A stretch of DNA of 64,000 nt from Pantoea sp. Ap-967 (lineage in GTDB: Bacteria > Pseudomonadota > Gammaproteobacteria > Pseudomonadales > Pseudomonadaceae). Within the stretch, counting starts at the first letter, position 1. The number at the start of each line of letters is the position of its first letter. Where the stretch lies: assembly GCF_011752565.1 (NCBI RefSeq), contig NZ_VWXK01000028.1, forward strand, positions 1 to 64,000, in the 5' to 3' direction. The position numbers were made by a program, and so were the translations under genes. Positions 7,993 to 15,882 of this stretch are shown here, in pieces. The notes under the pieces are model-generated. The model saw only the letters and a program-made list of their open reading frames with translations. It did not search any database and had not been told where the DNA came from.

Positions 7993-8895
7993 ATGCTCCG
8001 CAAAGCCCTCGCCCTGCTCCTGGCCTGCGCCTTGCCCGCCCTGGCCCAGGCCGACAGCGGCAAGCCCCTGCGCATCGGTATTACCCTGCACCCGTACTAC
8101 AGTTATGTCAGCAATATCGTCGGTGACAAGGCCGAAGTGGTGCCGCTGATTCCGGCAGGCTTCAACCCGCATGCCTACGAGCCGCGTGCCGAAGACATCA
8201 AGCGCATCGGCACCCTGGATGTGGTGGTGCTCAACGGCGTGGGCCATGACGACTTTGCCGACCGCATGATCGCCGCCAGCGAAAAGCCGGGCGTGCCCAC
8301 CATCGAGGCGAACCAGAACGTGCCGTTGCTGGCCGCCACCGGCATCGCGGCCCGCGGCGCTGGCAAGGTGGTCAACCCGCACACCTTCCTGTCGATCAGC
8401 ACCACCATTGCCCAGGTCAACAACATCGCCCGGGAACTGGGCAAGCTCGACCCGGACAACGCCAAGTTCTATACCCAGAATGCCCGCGCCTACGCCAAGC
8501 GCCTGCGTGCGCTGCGCGCCGAAGCCCTGGCCAAGGTCACCGAGGCCCCCGCCGCGACCTTCCGCGTGGCCACCATCCACGCGGCCTACGACTACCTGGT
8601 GCGAGACTTCGGCCTGGAAGTGACCGCCGTGGTGGAGCCTGCCCATGGCATCGAGCCGAGCCCGGCGCAGTTGAAAAAGACCATCGACCAGCTCAAGGCA
8701 CTGGATGTGAAGGTGATTTTCTCGGAAATGGATTTTCCTTCGGCCTATGTGGAAACCATCCAGCGTGAGTCTGGCGTTCGCCTGTACCCGCTGACGCATA
8801 TTTCCTACGGCGAATACACCAAGGACAAGTACGAGGTGGAGATGAAGCGCAACCTCGACACGGTGGTTCGTGCCATTCAGGAGAACCGCGCATGA
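7993..8895 (+). CDS. fpvC: Periplasmic metal/siderophore-binding protein of the FpvCDEF ABC system
   Basis: A 300-residue cluster A-I (ZnuA/TroA-type) binding protein with a signal peptide cleaved near ALAQA. Metal-ligand-like positions include NPHAYEPRAED, VNPHTFLS, TIHAAYDYL and the acidic SEMDFPS. Unlike zinc-specific ZnuA it lacks a long histidine-rich loop. In P. aeruginosa FpvC and FpvF together bind ferripyoverdine/iron and work with the FpvDE transporter. Followed by fpvD in an ATGA overlap. Confidence 0.9.
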   Translation: MLRKALALLLACALPALAQADSGKPLRIGITLHPYYSYVSNIVGDKAEVVPLIPAGFNPHAYEPRAEDIKRIGTLDVVVLNGVGHDDFADRMIAASEKPGVPTIEANQNVPLLAATGIAARGAGKVVNPHTFLSISTTIAQVNNIARELGKLDPDNAKFYTQNARAYAKRLRALRAEALAKVTEAPAATFRVATIHAAYDYLVRDFGLEVTAVVEPAHGIEPSPAQLKKTIDQLKALDVKVIFSEMDFPSAYVETIQRESGVRLYPLTHISYGEYTKDKYEVEMKRNLDTVVRAIQENRA

Positions 8896-9638
8896 CCGCG
8901 GCCGCCACCCTCGCCGTGCCTCGCGGGCCGCGCATCGAGTTCGCCGGCATCGACCTGACCCTGGGCCGCACCCGCATCCTCGACCAGGTGCGCTTCGGCG
9001 TCGCCGCCGGCAGCGTGCACGCCATCGTCGGCCCCAACGGCGGCGGCAAGAGCTCGCTGATCAAGACCCTGCTCGGGCAAATGCCGCACCAGGGGGAACT
9101 GACCCTGCATTGGTCGGGCGAGCAGCAGGTGATCGGCTACGTCCCCCAGGCGCTGGAGTTCGACCGGGGCCTGCCCATGACCGTCGATGACTTCATGGCT
9201 GCCATGTGCCAACGGCGCCCGGCTTTTCTTGGCCTTTCACGGCGCGTGCAACCGGCGGTGGAAGCGGCGCTGGCGCGGGTCGGCATGCTCGACAAGCGCA
9301 AACGGCGCATGGGCGCGCTGTCCGGGGGTGAGCGCCAGCGCGTGCTGTTGGCCCAGGGGCTGATTCCCGAGCCGCAACTGCTGGTGCTCGACGAGCCGAT
9401 GTCGGCACTCGATGAAGCCGGTATCCAGGTGTTCGAGCAGTTGCTGCAGGGCTGGCGCCAGGCCGGCACCACCGTGTTGTGGATCGAGCACGACCTGCAA
9501 GCCGTGCTGCGCCTGGCCGACCGGGTCACCGGGCTGAGCCGCCGGGTGCTGTTCGACGCACCGCCCGCCGAAGCCCTGACCCCCGAGCGCCTGCTCGGCC
9601 TGTTCTCCGTTCACCCACGTAGCGAGAGCCTTGCCTGA
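8892..9638 (+). CDS. fpvD: ABC transporter ATP-binding protein FpvD
   Basis: A 248-residue ABC ATPase with Walker A GPNGGGKSS (residues ~46-54), signature LSGGERQRV, Walker B LLVLDEPMSALD and switch histidine in WIEHD. It powers uptake of iron freed from pyoverdine across the inner membrane, together with FpvE. It is shorter than average and closest in layout to ZnuC/MntB-type ATPases. Overlaps both neighbours (ATGA with fpvC, single-base TGATG with fpvE). Confidence 0.93.
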   Translation: MTAAATLAVPRGPRIEFAGIDLTLGRTRILDQVRFGVAAGSVHAIVGPNGGGKSSLIKTLLGQMPHQGELTLHWSGEQQVIGYVPQALEFDRGLPMTVDDFMAAMCQRRPAFLGLSRRVQPAVEAALARVGMLDKRKRRMGALSGGERQRVLLAQGLIPEPQLLVLDEPMSALDEAGIQVFEQLLQGWRQAGTTVLWIEHDLQAVLRLADRVTGLSRRVLFDAPPAEALTPERLLGLFSVHPRSESLA

Positions 9639-10537
9639 TGAGTTTTGAAGCCTTCCGCCAATGGGTCCAGGGTTGGGCCGATGCAGGCGTGCTGCCGGAG
9701 GCGCTGGCCTACGGTTTCGTGGTCAACGCCCTGCTTGCCGGGCTGATGATCGGCCCGGTACTGGGGGGCCTGGGCACCTTGGTCGTGGTCAAGCGCTTTG
9801 CCTTCTTCAGCGAAGCAGTGGGCCACGCCGCGCTCACCGGCGTGGCCATCGGCATCCTGCTCGGCGAGCCCTACACCGGGCCCTACGGCAGCCTGTTCGG
9901 CTACTGCCTGCTGTTCGGCATCCTGCTCAACTTCCTGCGCAACCGCACCGGGCTGGCCCCGGACACGCTGATCGGCGTGTTCCTTTCGGTGTCGCTGGCC
10001 CTCGGCGCCAGCCTGCTGCTGATGCTGGCCGGCAAGATCAACGTGCATATCCTCGAAAACGTGCTGTTTGGCTCGGTGCTGACCGTCAGCGCCCAGGACC
10101 TGGTGGTGCTGGGCATCGTCGCGGTACTGGTGTTGGCATTGGCCCTGCCGCTGTACAACCGCATCATGCTGGCCAGCTTCAACCCGCAACTGGCGGCGGT
10201 GCGCGGGGTGGCAGTGAAAACCCTGGACTACCTGTTCGTGGTGCTGGTGACCCTGGTGACGGTGGCGTCGGTGAAAGTCATCGGGGCCATTCTGGTCGGT
10301 GCATTGCTGGTGATTCCGGCGGCTGCCGCACGCCTGGTCAGCCAGTCGCTGAAGGGGTTCTTCTTCATCTCGGTGCTGATCGCCACCCTGAGCACGCTGC
10401 TGGGCATCCTGCTGCCGATCACCCTCGACCTGCCGGTGCCCTCGGGCGCCGCGATCATCCTGGTGGCGGGGATCTGCTTTGCCCTCGCTGCCCTGGCCCG
10501 CGCCCTCGTTCCCCGCCTGCAAGGAAACCCGGCATGA
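9638..10537 (+). CDS. fpvE: ABC transporter permease FpvE (ZnuB family)
   Basis: A 299-residue integral membrane permease of the ABC-3 family with eight to nine predicted helices. Conserved family stretches are visible: GPVLGGLGTLVVVKRFAFFSEAVGHAALTGVA near the N-terminus and VKVIGAILVGALLVIPAAAARL in the second half. It partners FpvD. Start ATG overlaps the fpvD stop; its own stop overlaps fpvF. Confidence 0.92.
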   Translation: MSFEAFRQWVQGWADAGVLPEALAYGFVVNALLAGLMIGPVLGGLGTLVVVKRFAFFSEAVGHAALTGVAIGILLGEPYTGPYGSLFGYCLLFGILLNFLRNRTGLAPDTLIGVFLSVSLALGASLLLMLAGKINVHILENVLFGSVLTVSAQDLVVLGIVAVLVLALALPLYNRIMLASFNPQLAAVRGVAVKTLDYLFVVLVTLVTVASVKVIGAILVGALLVIPAAAARLVSQSLKGFFFISVLIATLSTLLGILLPITLDLPVPSGAAIILVAGICFALAALARALVPRLQGNPA

Positions 10538-11403
10538 CCCTGAAACAGCTGACGCTGGCCTTCGCCTTGAGCGGCGCGGCCAGCCTGGCCAGCGCCACCG
10601 AAGTGCTGACCACCCTGCCCGTTACCCACAGCCTGGCCAGCGCCCTGCTGGCCGGCACCAGCGTGCAGCTTACCCGCGCCGCCCCGGCCAATCTGCCGGC
10701 CAGCCGCCAGCCCTCGTACTTCAGCAGCCGCGGTGCTGCCGGCCTGGCCAAGGCCGCGCACAAGGCTGACGCGGTGATCGGCGTGCGCTCGATCTGGCGT
10801 GACGACCCGCTGTACCCGATGGCCCGGCGCAGCAACATTCGCATTGTCGAGATCGACGCGGCGCGGCCGGTGGACGGCGCACTGCCGGGCATCGCGGTCA
10901 GCGGCGATGACGCCTATGCCGGCTACCCCTGGCTGCACCCGACCAACCTTGGGCGCATGGCCGATGTACTGGCCAATGACCTGGAACGCCTGGCACCGGC
11001 GGACAAAGCGAAAATCCAGGGTAACCTGGCCGCGCTCAAGCGCCAGTTGCTGGAAGTGGCGGCGGCCAGCCAGGTGAAGCTGGCCGAGGTGGACAATTTG
11101 AGCGTGGTCAGCCTGTCGGAGCGGCTGGGGTACCTGGCCAGCGGGTTGAACCTGGATGTGGTGGAGCAGCCCTTGCCGCCGGATGGCAAATGGGATGCCG
11201 CCGCGTTGAAGGCGCTGGGGGAGAACCTGAAGGCGCAGGACGTGGCCTTGGTGCTGGATCACCGGCAGCCGGAGGCGGCAGTGGTTCAGGTGATCGAGGC
11301 GGCCGGGGCCAAGGTGCTGGTAGTGGAGAGCGATGCCGAGGATACCGTGGCGGGACTCAAGGCCAGTGTCGAGGACGTGGTCGGTGCGTTGAGCGAGGGG
11401 TGA
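10534..11403 (+). CDS. fpvF: Second periplasmic binding protein FpvF
   Basis: A 289-residue cluster A-I-like protein with a signal peptide (ending ASLASA). Compared with FpvC it is divergent: metal-ligand positions are reduced, for example LPVTHSLASALLAG and a central YPWLHPTNL. The FpvC/FpvF pair is characteristic of this operon, FpvF being described in P. aeruginosa as binding the siderophore complex. Overlaps fpvE by four bases and is the last operon gene, ending just before a long REP inverted repeat. Confidence 0.88.
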   Translation: MTLKQLTLAFALSGAASLASATEVLTTLPVTHSLASALLAGTSVQLTRAAPANLPASRQPSYFSSRGAAGLAKAAHKADAVIGVRSIWRDDPLYPMARRSNIRIVEIDAARPVDGALPGIAVSGDDAYAGYPWLHPTNLGRMADVLANDLERLAPADKAKIQGNLAALKRQLLEVAAASQVKLAEVDNLSVVSLSERLGYLASGLNLDVVEQPLPPDGKWDAAALKALGENLKAQDVALVLDHRQPEAAVVQVIEAAGAKVLVVESDAEDTVAGLKASVEDVVGALSEG

Positions 11404-11407
11404 TGTT

Positions 11408-11502
11408 GCCTGTGATGGCCCTTTCGCGAGCTGCGCTCGCTCCTACCAGGGGTCGCAAAACCCGGTAGGAACGAGCGCAGCTCGCGAAAGGGCGCCACAG
11501 GC
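11408..11502. repeat. REP inverted repeat closing the fpv operon
   Basis: Two REP arms face each other (CCCTTTCGCGAGCTGCGCTC... and ...GAGCGCAGCTCGCGAAAGGG) and can fold into one long hairpin, further extended by GCCTGTG / CACAGGC at the outer ends. It sits between the convergent fpvF and DUF1615 genes and can serve as terminator or mRNA-end stabiliser. Confidence 0.8.
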
Positions 11503-11507
11503 TAATG

Positions 11508-12593
11508 CTACCGTTTCAGGCACCGCTGATAGCGCTCATCCACCCGCCCGGCAAACCACGCCGTGGTCAGCTTGCGGGTGATCTTCGGGCTTTTCAGCTC
11601 GATTCCCGGCAGCACCGCCCGCGGCACGGCCTTGCCCGCCGCCGCGTCAGCCAGGGCGAACACCCCGTGGTACAGCGTGCTGTCCTCGAACGCCAGGCGG
11701 TCCCCCAACGCCAACTGGCTGCGGATCTGCGGGTTGCGCAGCCCCAGCTTCACCCCCAGCTTGCGCGCCGCCTGCTCGGTGCTGCCCGGCATGATCGCCC
11801 CCGGCGCAATCAGGTCGCCATCGAGCGCCAGCGAGGCCCCCGTCACCCGGCTCAAGGCTGCCTGGAACGCCGCGTTGCGGCTGGCGTACCAGCCGGCATT
11901 GAAGTCGGCAAAACGGTACAACGGGCGCTCGTAGTGCGCTGGGTAGCCGAGCAGGTGGGCGATGCCGAAGTACATGCCACCCCGGCGGCTGAACACCTCC
12001 TGGCGAATAGTGCCGTCATAGGTGTAGGGGTAATCCTTGGCATGCTGCTGGGCAAACTCGACACTGACCTGCATCGGCCCGCCGGTGTGCACCGGGTTCA
12101 ACCCGCCCAGCAAGGTGTTGCCCATCGGCAGGCGGGCGATGAACTCGTCGTACAGCGCGCTCAGTTGTTTCTCGCTGCGCACCGCCAGCAGCCGCTGCTG
12201 GTAGCTCTGGCCATTGCCGGAGGGCGTCTTCAACGCAGCGTCCACCAACAGCGTGGGAATATGCAGGCGCGCCGCGCGGCGGTCGATCTCGCTGCGGGCG
12301 ATGCGCCCCAGGTTGGGCACCTGCGGGTCGGCGTTGAAGGTCGATTCCTGCTCGGTCACCGCCAGCACGGCGCACAGGTTGCTCTTGCTCGGGGTAATGC
12401 CCTGGGCCTCGAACGCCGTCTGGATGTCCGTGGCCCAGCCTTCGCGGTCCTTGGCCTGGGCCGGCAGCAAGCGCAGCAGCTGCGCGCGCACCGTGGCCGG
12501 GCTTGCCTCGGGCGTTTCTTCCCCATGGCGCCCGGCACACCCCTGCAGCAGCGCCAGGGCCAGCAGCCCTGCCGCCAGCCGCCGGCCGTTCAG
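11508..12593 (-). CDS. DUF1615 lipoprotein, probable CTG start
   Basis: The conserved 328-residue body (from RAQLLRLLPAQ) is a DUF1615 protein, with lysozyme-like hints such as CAVLAVTEQESTFNADP. The only ATG/GTG start in frame (GTG 12491) would lack any export signal. Reading upstream in the same frame gives NGRRLAAGLLALALLQGCAG, a complete lipoprotein signal with lipobox LQGC. The codon before it is CTG (12593-12591), overlapping the TGA stop of the preceding isochorismatase gene as CTGA. I therefore call a 361-residue lipoprotein starting at CTG, translated by coupling. Function unknown; likely an outer-membrane lipoprotein. Confidence 0.72.
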   Translation of the reverse strand: MNGRRLAAGLLALALLQGCAGRHGEETPEASPATVRAQLLRLLPAQAKDREGWATDIQTAFEAQGITPSKSNLCAVLAVTEQESTFNADPQVPNLGRIARSEIDRRAARLHIPTLLVDAALKTPSGNGQSYQQRLLAVRSEKQLSALYDEFIARLPMGNTLLGGLNPVHTGGPMQVSVEFAQQHAKDYPYTYDGTIRQEVFSRRGGMYFGIAHLLGYPAHYERPLYRFADFNAGWYASRNAAFQAALSRVTGASLALDGDLIAPGAIMPGSTEQAARKLGVKLGLRNPQIRSQLALGDRLAFEDSTLYHGVFALADAAAGKAVPRAVLPGIELKSPKITRKLTTAWFAGRVDERYQRCLKR

Positions 12594-13141
12594 GGCTGCT
12601 CACCGACCAGGTAAGCCTTGCTGATGTGGCGGAACTGCGGGTGGCTGGCGCTGCCCATCAGTTCGAACAGCACCATCTCGCGGGTCACCACCTGCGCCCC
12701 GGCGTCGCGCATGCGCGCAATCCCGGCAGCCTTGCTGGCGGCGGTGCGGCTATCGCAGGCATCCTCGACCACGAACACCTGCTTGCCCAGCGCCAGCAGG
12801 CCGAGCACGGTCTGCAATACGCACACGTGGGTTTCCATGCCGCACACGATGACCTGTTCGCGGCCCATCAGGCTGGCGGGCAGGCACTGGGCAGCCACAC
12901 AGGAGAAATGGGTCTTTTCCACCACCTGGGCGCCAGGCGCGGCAGCCAGCAGCTCAGGCAAGGTGTGGCCAAGGCCTTTGGGGTATTGCTCGGAGATCAC
13001 CACCGGCAGCTCCAGCTCGGTGCTGGCGGCCAGCAACCAGCAGGCCCGGGCGCGAGTGCCCTCAGGGTCGCCCATGGCGTTGATGAGTTTTTCCTGGATG
13101 TCGACGACCAACAGCGTGGCCTTGAGAGGATCGATCAGCAT
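12590..13141 (-). CDS. Isochorismatase-family cysteine hydrolase
   Basis: The 183-residue protein has the family triad: an early aspartate in LLVVDIQEKL, a lysine in EKTHFSC and the nucleophilic cysteine in VCGMETHVCVLQT. Family members hydrolyse isochorismate, nicotinamide or other amides. This short form resembles YcaC-type hydrolases, and no substrate can be assigned. It follows pvdG by 57 nt on the same strand and overlaps the DUF1615 lipoprotein, so it may ride on the PvdS-controlled mbtH-pvdG transcript. Confidence 0.85.
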   Translation of the reverse strand: MLIDPLKATLLVVDIQEKLINAMGDPEGTRARACWLLAASTELELPVVISEQYPKGLGHTLPELLAAAPGAQVVEKTHFSCVAAQCLPASLMGREQVIVCGMETHVCVLQTVLGLLALGKQVFVVEDACDSRTAASKAAGIARMRDAGAQVVTREMVLFELMGSASHPQFRHISKAYLVGEQP

Positions 13142-13198
13142 TGTCTGCCCTTAACCTGGGAAAAGCCCTAGCCTCCCCCAGGCACGCGGTGGCGTCAA

Positions 13199-13918
13199 TC
13201 AGGCCGACAGCCTCAACGGTTCCAGGGAGGCCGCAAGCGTGGCCAGCACCTGGTCTTCGTGCTCGTGGATGAAGAAGTGCCCACCGGGGTACATCTGCAC
13301 GTCGAACGCGCCATGGGTTTCCTTGCCCCAGGCCTGCAGTTGCTCCGGGTTGGCACGGTCGTCTGCGCCGCCCAGCACCTGCACGGGGCACGACAGCGTG
13401 GGGCGCTCGCGGTAGGCATAACGGCCGCAGAGCAGGAAGTCGGCACGCAGGATCGGCAGGGTCAGGCTCATCAACTCGGCATTGGCCAGCACTTCCTCGG
13501 GCGTGCCGTTGAGTTCACGCAGCTCGTGCTTCAACTCATCGTCGCTCTTGGGGTCGCGCCAGTTCTTGCCGTCGTAGTCTTCGCGCCGGGTGGGCGCCGC
13601 CGTGCCGCAGGCAAACAGCGCCAACGGTGCCGGGCAGCCGAGTGCCAGCAGTTCGTGCGCCAGCTCGAAGGCCAGCAACGCCCCCAGGCTGTGGCCGAGC
13701 AAGGCATAGGGCGCGTGGGTGCACAGGCGCTGCTCGGCCGCCAGTTGACGGGCCAGCGCCTGCATGTCGGTTTGCAGGGGTTCGCCCATGCGCGCGCCTC
13801 GCCCGGGCAGTTCGACCGGGCGCACCTGCAGCCAGGCTGGCAGCTTGCGCCGCCAGCGGCTGTAGACCATCGCACTGGCCCCCGAATACGGCAGGCACAG
13901 CAGGTTGACGGTGGTCAC
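13199..13918 (-). CDS. pvdG: Type II thioesterase of pyoverdine synthesis (PvdG-like)
   Basis: A 239-residue alpha/beta-hydrolase thioesterase that removes wrongly loaded acyl or aminoacyl groups from NRPS carrier domains. The nucleophile elbow GHSLG (LLGHSLGALLAFEL) and a C-terminal catalytic histidine in PGGHFFI are visible, with the acidic residue in GGADDRANPEQ. The N-terminal NLLCLPYSGASA is typical of NRPS type II thioesterases. Start is GTG 13918 in a GTGA overlap with the MbtH gene; an upstream ATG would run through that gene and is rejected. Confidence 0.9.
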   Translation of the reverse strand: MTTVNLLCLPYSGASAMVYSRWRRKLPAWLQVRPVELPGRGARMGEPLQTDMQALARQLAAEQRLCTHAPYALLGHSLGALLAFELAHELLALGCPAPLALFACGTAAPTRREDYDGKNWRDPKSDDELKHELRELNGTPEEVLANAELMSLTLPILRADFLLCGRYAYRERPTLSCPVQVLGGADDRANPEQLQAWGKETHGAFDVQMYPGGHFFIHEHEDQVLATLAASLEPLRLSA

Positions 13919-14136
13919 TGGGCAGCAGCTTCGGCCATTTTCTGGCGCAGGCTCAGCGGGCGCATGTCGGTCCAGACTTCGTCGATGTAGGCCAGGCATT
14001 CCTTCTTCAAGCCGCTCTTGCCCACGGCGCGCCAGCCGTTGGGGATCGCCTTGTAGTCGGGCCAGATGGAATACTGCTCTTCGTGGTTGACCACTACCTG
14101 GAACTGGATATCGTCGCGGTCGAATACGGAAGTCAT
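13915..14136 (-). CDS. MbtH-like NRPS activator protein
   Basis: A 73-residue protein with the MbtH signature NHEEQYSIWP (residues 17-26) and the second tryptophan-containing block GWRAVGKSGLKKECLAYIDEVWTDMRP. MbtH proteins bind and activate NRPS adenylation domains, here presumably those of the pyoverdine synthetases elsewhere on the chromosome. An AAGGAG site lies 7 nt upstream. The upstream region carries a near-consensus PvdS box, and the gene is coupled to pvdG. Confidence 0.95.
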   Translation of the reverse strand: MTSVFDRDDIQFQVVVNHEEQYSIWPDYKAIPNGWRAVGKSGLKKECLAYIDEVWTDMRPLSLRQKMAEAAAQ

Positions 14137-14198
14137 TGCCGGTCTCCTTGAATGAATGGTGCCGCTACGGGGGATGGCGTAGGGGGGCTTTCAAGTAG

Positions 14199-14222
14199 AC
14201 GTGGGAAGGTTTGGAAAAATTA
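14199..14222 (-). promoter_or_regulatory. Probable PvdS IS box of the mbtH-pvdG operon
   Basis: On the minus strand: TAATT (14222-14218), 16 nt, CGT (14201-14199). This differs from TAAAT-N16-CGT by one base but has exact spacing, and it lies 63 bp before the MbtH start, comparable to pvdA (74 bp). Confidence 0.65.
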
Positions 14223-14282
14223 GTTACGACGCCATATTGCGCCATGCGCCAAAGCATTCGCGCTCAATCCCCCAGGCCTCAC

Positions 14283-14352
14283 TGGCCCGAAACAAACAAC
14301 GTAGGAGCGAGCAAAGCTCGCGATGCGCCGCGCGGGCGGCGCTCGATCTCAC
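14283..14352. repeat. Extended REP element with conserved flanks
   Basis: A REP core (GTAGGAGCGAGCAAAGCTCG...) is flanked by TGGCCCGAAACAAAC and GCTCGATCTCAC. The same flanks occur on both arms of the large inverted repeat at 43288-43512, so this is one repeat family about 67-70 bp long. Confidence 0.75.
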
Positions 14353-14380
14353 AGTCGCCACCCACCTAACGCCAACCACC

Positions 14381-14782
14381 TCAAGCATCCCGAAGCAAAT
14401 CGTGGGCATCAAGCAACCGAAACGCCACCTGCGGATTACGCTCCAACCCCCGGCGAATCGCCGCCGGGATCGACTGCCGGGTCCTGCGGCACAACCCAGG
14501 CTGGGCATCGAGCTCGATCACGATCCCGCGCATGGTACGCACCTCATTGAAGCCGGGCACGATATGCACGCGGATGCCCAGGTTTTCATACAACCGCACC
14601 TGCAGGCGTTGCAGGTCTTCAAGGTCCTTGAGGTTTTCCAGGCGCTCAAGCAGGCGCTTTTCCTCCTGGCGCGTGAGCAGGAGGATGCGCTGGGCTGCAG
14701 GCGGGTGCTCGGCCAGTTGCTCTCGGCCGCAATCACAGGCGCCAGGGGGGCAGGGTTGGCGAAGCGCAGGGGCGGTGGTCAT
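14381..14782 (-). CDS. Conserved hypothetical protein with N-terminal CPPGACDC motif
   Basis: About 133 residues. The N-terminal part has three cysteines in CPPGACDCGREQL followed by a charged, probably helical segment (RLLERLENLKDLEDLQRLQVRLYENLG). The C-terminal part is mixed (VHIVPGFNEVRTMRGIVIELDAQPG). The cysteine cluster could bind a metal, but one cluster alone is not proof. Start chosen at ATG 14782 (MTTAPAL); ATG 14794 is possible. It stands alone between REP sequence and the divergent purU operon. No function recognised. Confidence 0.6.
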   Translation of the reverse strand: MTTAPALRQPCPPGACDCGREQLAEHPPAAQRILLLTRQEEKRLLERLENLKDLEDLQRLQVRLYENLGIRVHIVPGFNEVRTMRGIVIELDAQPGLCRRTRQSIPAAIRRGLERNPQVAFRLLDAHDLLRDA

Positions 14783-14915
14783 GGCCCTAAGCATAGCCCC
14801 ACTCGCCCGGCCGCGGCCAAGCCACCTTCCGCGCGCCGAAAAACTTTCCTGCCAGGATAAAAAATTTCACAAACCGCTGGACCACCACCCCTCAATTCGC
14901 CTATAAATCGCCAAA

Positions 14916-14932
14916 AGGAAATTTATATTCCT
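14916..14932. promoter_or_regulatory. Possible operator in the purU promoter region
   Basis: An AT-rich island in a GC-rich context contains AGGAA-N7-TTCCT, an imperfect 17-bp palindrome, about 85 bp before purU. It is the only symmetric element seen in this 200-bp region, and its regulator is unknown. Confidence 0.3.
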
Positions 14933-15015
14933 ACCAAGAAACACTCTTCGCTGCTCGCGAAACCTCTTTTGCCCTTGTGCCGACCTGCCCCACTCCATCA
15001 CGAGGCCTATCCGAC

Positions 15016-15882
15016 ATGCACCCCGCTCCCGATCACTTCATCCTGCGCGTCAGCTGCCCGGCGGTGTCCGGCATCGTCGCCGCGGTGACCACCTACCTGG
15101 CCGAGCACGGTTGCTACATCAGCGAGATGGCGCAGTTCGACGACGAGGACAATGGCCGCTTCTTCATGCGTGCCGTATTCCGCTACAACACCGGGGTCAG
15201 CGGTGACACCCCACAACTGGAAGCCGGTTTCGCCGATGTGGCCCGGCGCTTCGACATGGACTGGAGCCTGCACAGCAGCGCCCGGCCGCTGCGCGTGCTG
15301 CTGATGGTCAGCAAGTTCGACCACTGCCTGGCCGACCTGCTGTACCGCCACGCCAAGGGCGAGCTGGACATGCAGATCACCGCGGTGGTGTCCAACCACC
15401 TGGACCTGCGCCCAATGGCCGAGCGCCAGGGCATTCGCTTCGTCTACCTGCCAGTGACCAAGGACACCAAGGCAGACCAGGAAGCGGCGTTGATGCGCAT
15501 CGTCGAGGACACCGGCACCGAACTGGTGGTGCTGGCGCGCTACATGCAGATTCTGTCCGACGACCTGTGCCGCCAGCTGTCGGGCCGGGCAATCAACATC
15601 CACCACTCGTTCCTGCCCGGCTTCAAAGGCGCCAAGCCCTACCACCAGGCCTACCAGCGTGGGGTCAAGTTGATCGGCGCCACCGCCCACTACGTCACCA
15701 GCGACCTCGACGAAGGGCCGATCATCGAGCAGGAAGTGCAGCGCGTTGACCACGCCTACGCCCCGGACGACCTCGTGGCGATTGGCCGGGACACCGAAAC
15801 CATCGCCCTGTCCCGCGCGGTGAAGTACCACCTCGAACACCGGGTGTTCCTCAACCACGACCGCACGGTGATCTTCAAATGA
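15016..15882 (+). CDS. purU: Formyltetrahydrofolate deformylase
   Basis: A 288-residue enzyme that hydrolyses 10-formyl-THF to THF and formate. The N-terminal ACT domain (residues ~5-85, ILRVSCPAVSGIVAAV) is followed by a formyltransferase-type catalytic domain with the Asn-His-Asp set in INIHHSFLPGFKGA and DLDEGPIIEQ. Start ATG 15016 gives the usual length. First gene of a tight operon with folD and soxBDAG, which suggests that it disposes of one-carbon units from N-demethylation. Overlaps folD by ATGA. Confidence 0.95.
   Translation: MHPAPDHFILRVSCPAVSGIVAAVTTYLAEHGCYISEMAQFDDEDNGRFFMRAVFRYNTGVSGDTPQLEAGFADVARRFDMDWSLHSSARPLRVLLMVSKFDHCLADLLYRHAKGELDMQITAVVSNHLDLRPMAERQGIRFVYLPVTKDTKADQEAALMRIVEDTGTELVVLARYMQILSDDLCRQLSGRAINIHHSFLPGFKGAKPYHQAYQRGVKLIGATAHYVTSDLDEGPIIEQEVQRVDHAYAPDDLVAIGRDTETIALSRAVKYHLEHRVFLNHDRTVIFK

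Noticed and set aside
13919..13999. Upstream ATG at 13999 for pvdG
   Set aside because: The extra 27 residues would be read through the MbtH gene in another frame and are not thioesterase-like; the GTGA junction is the natural start.
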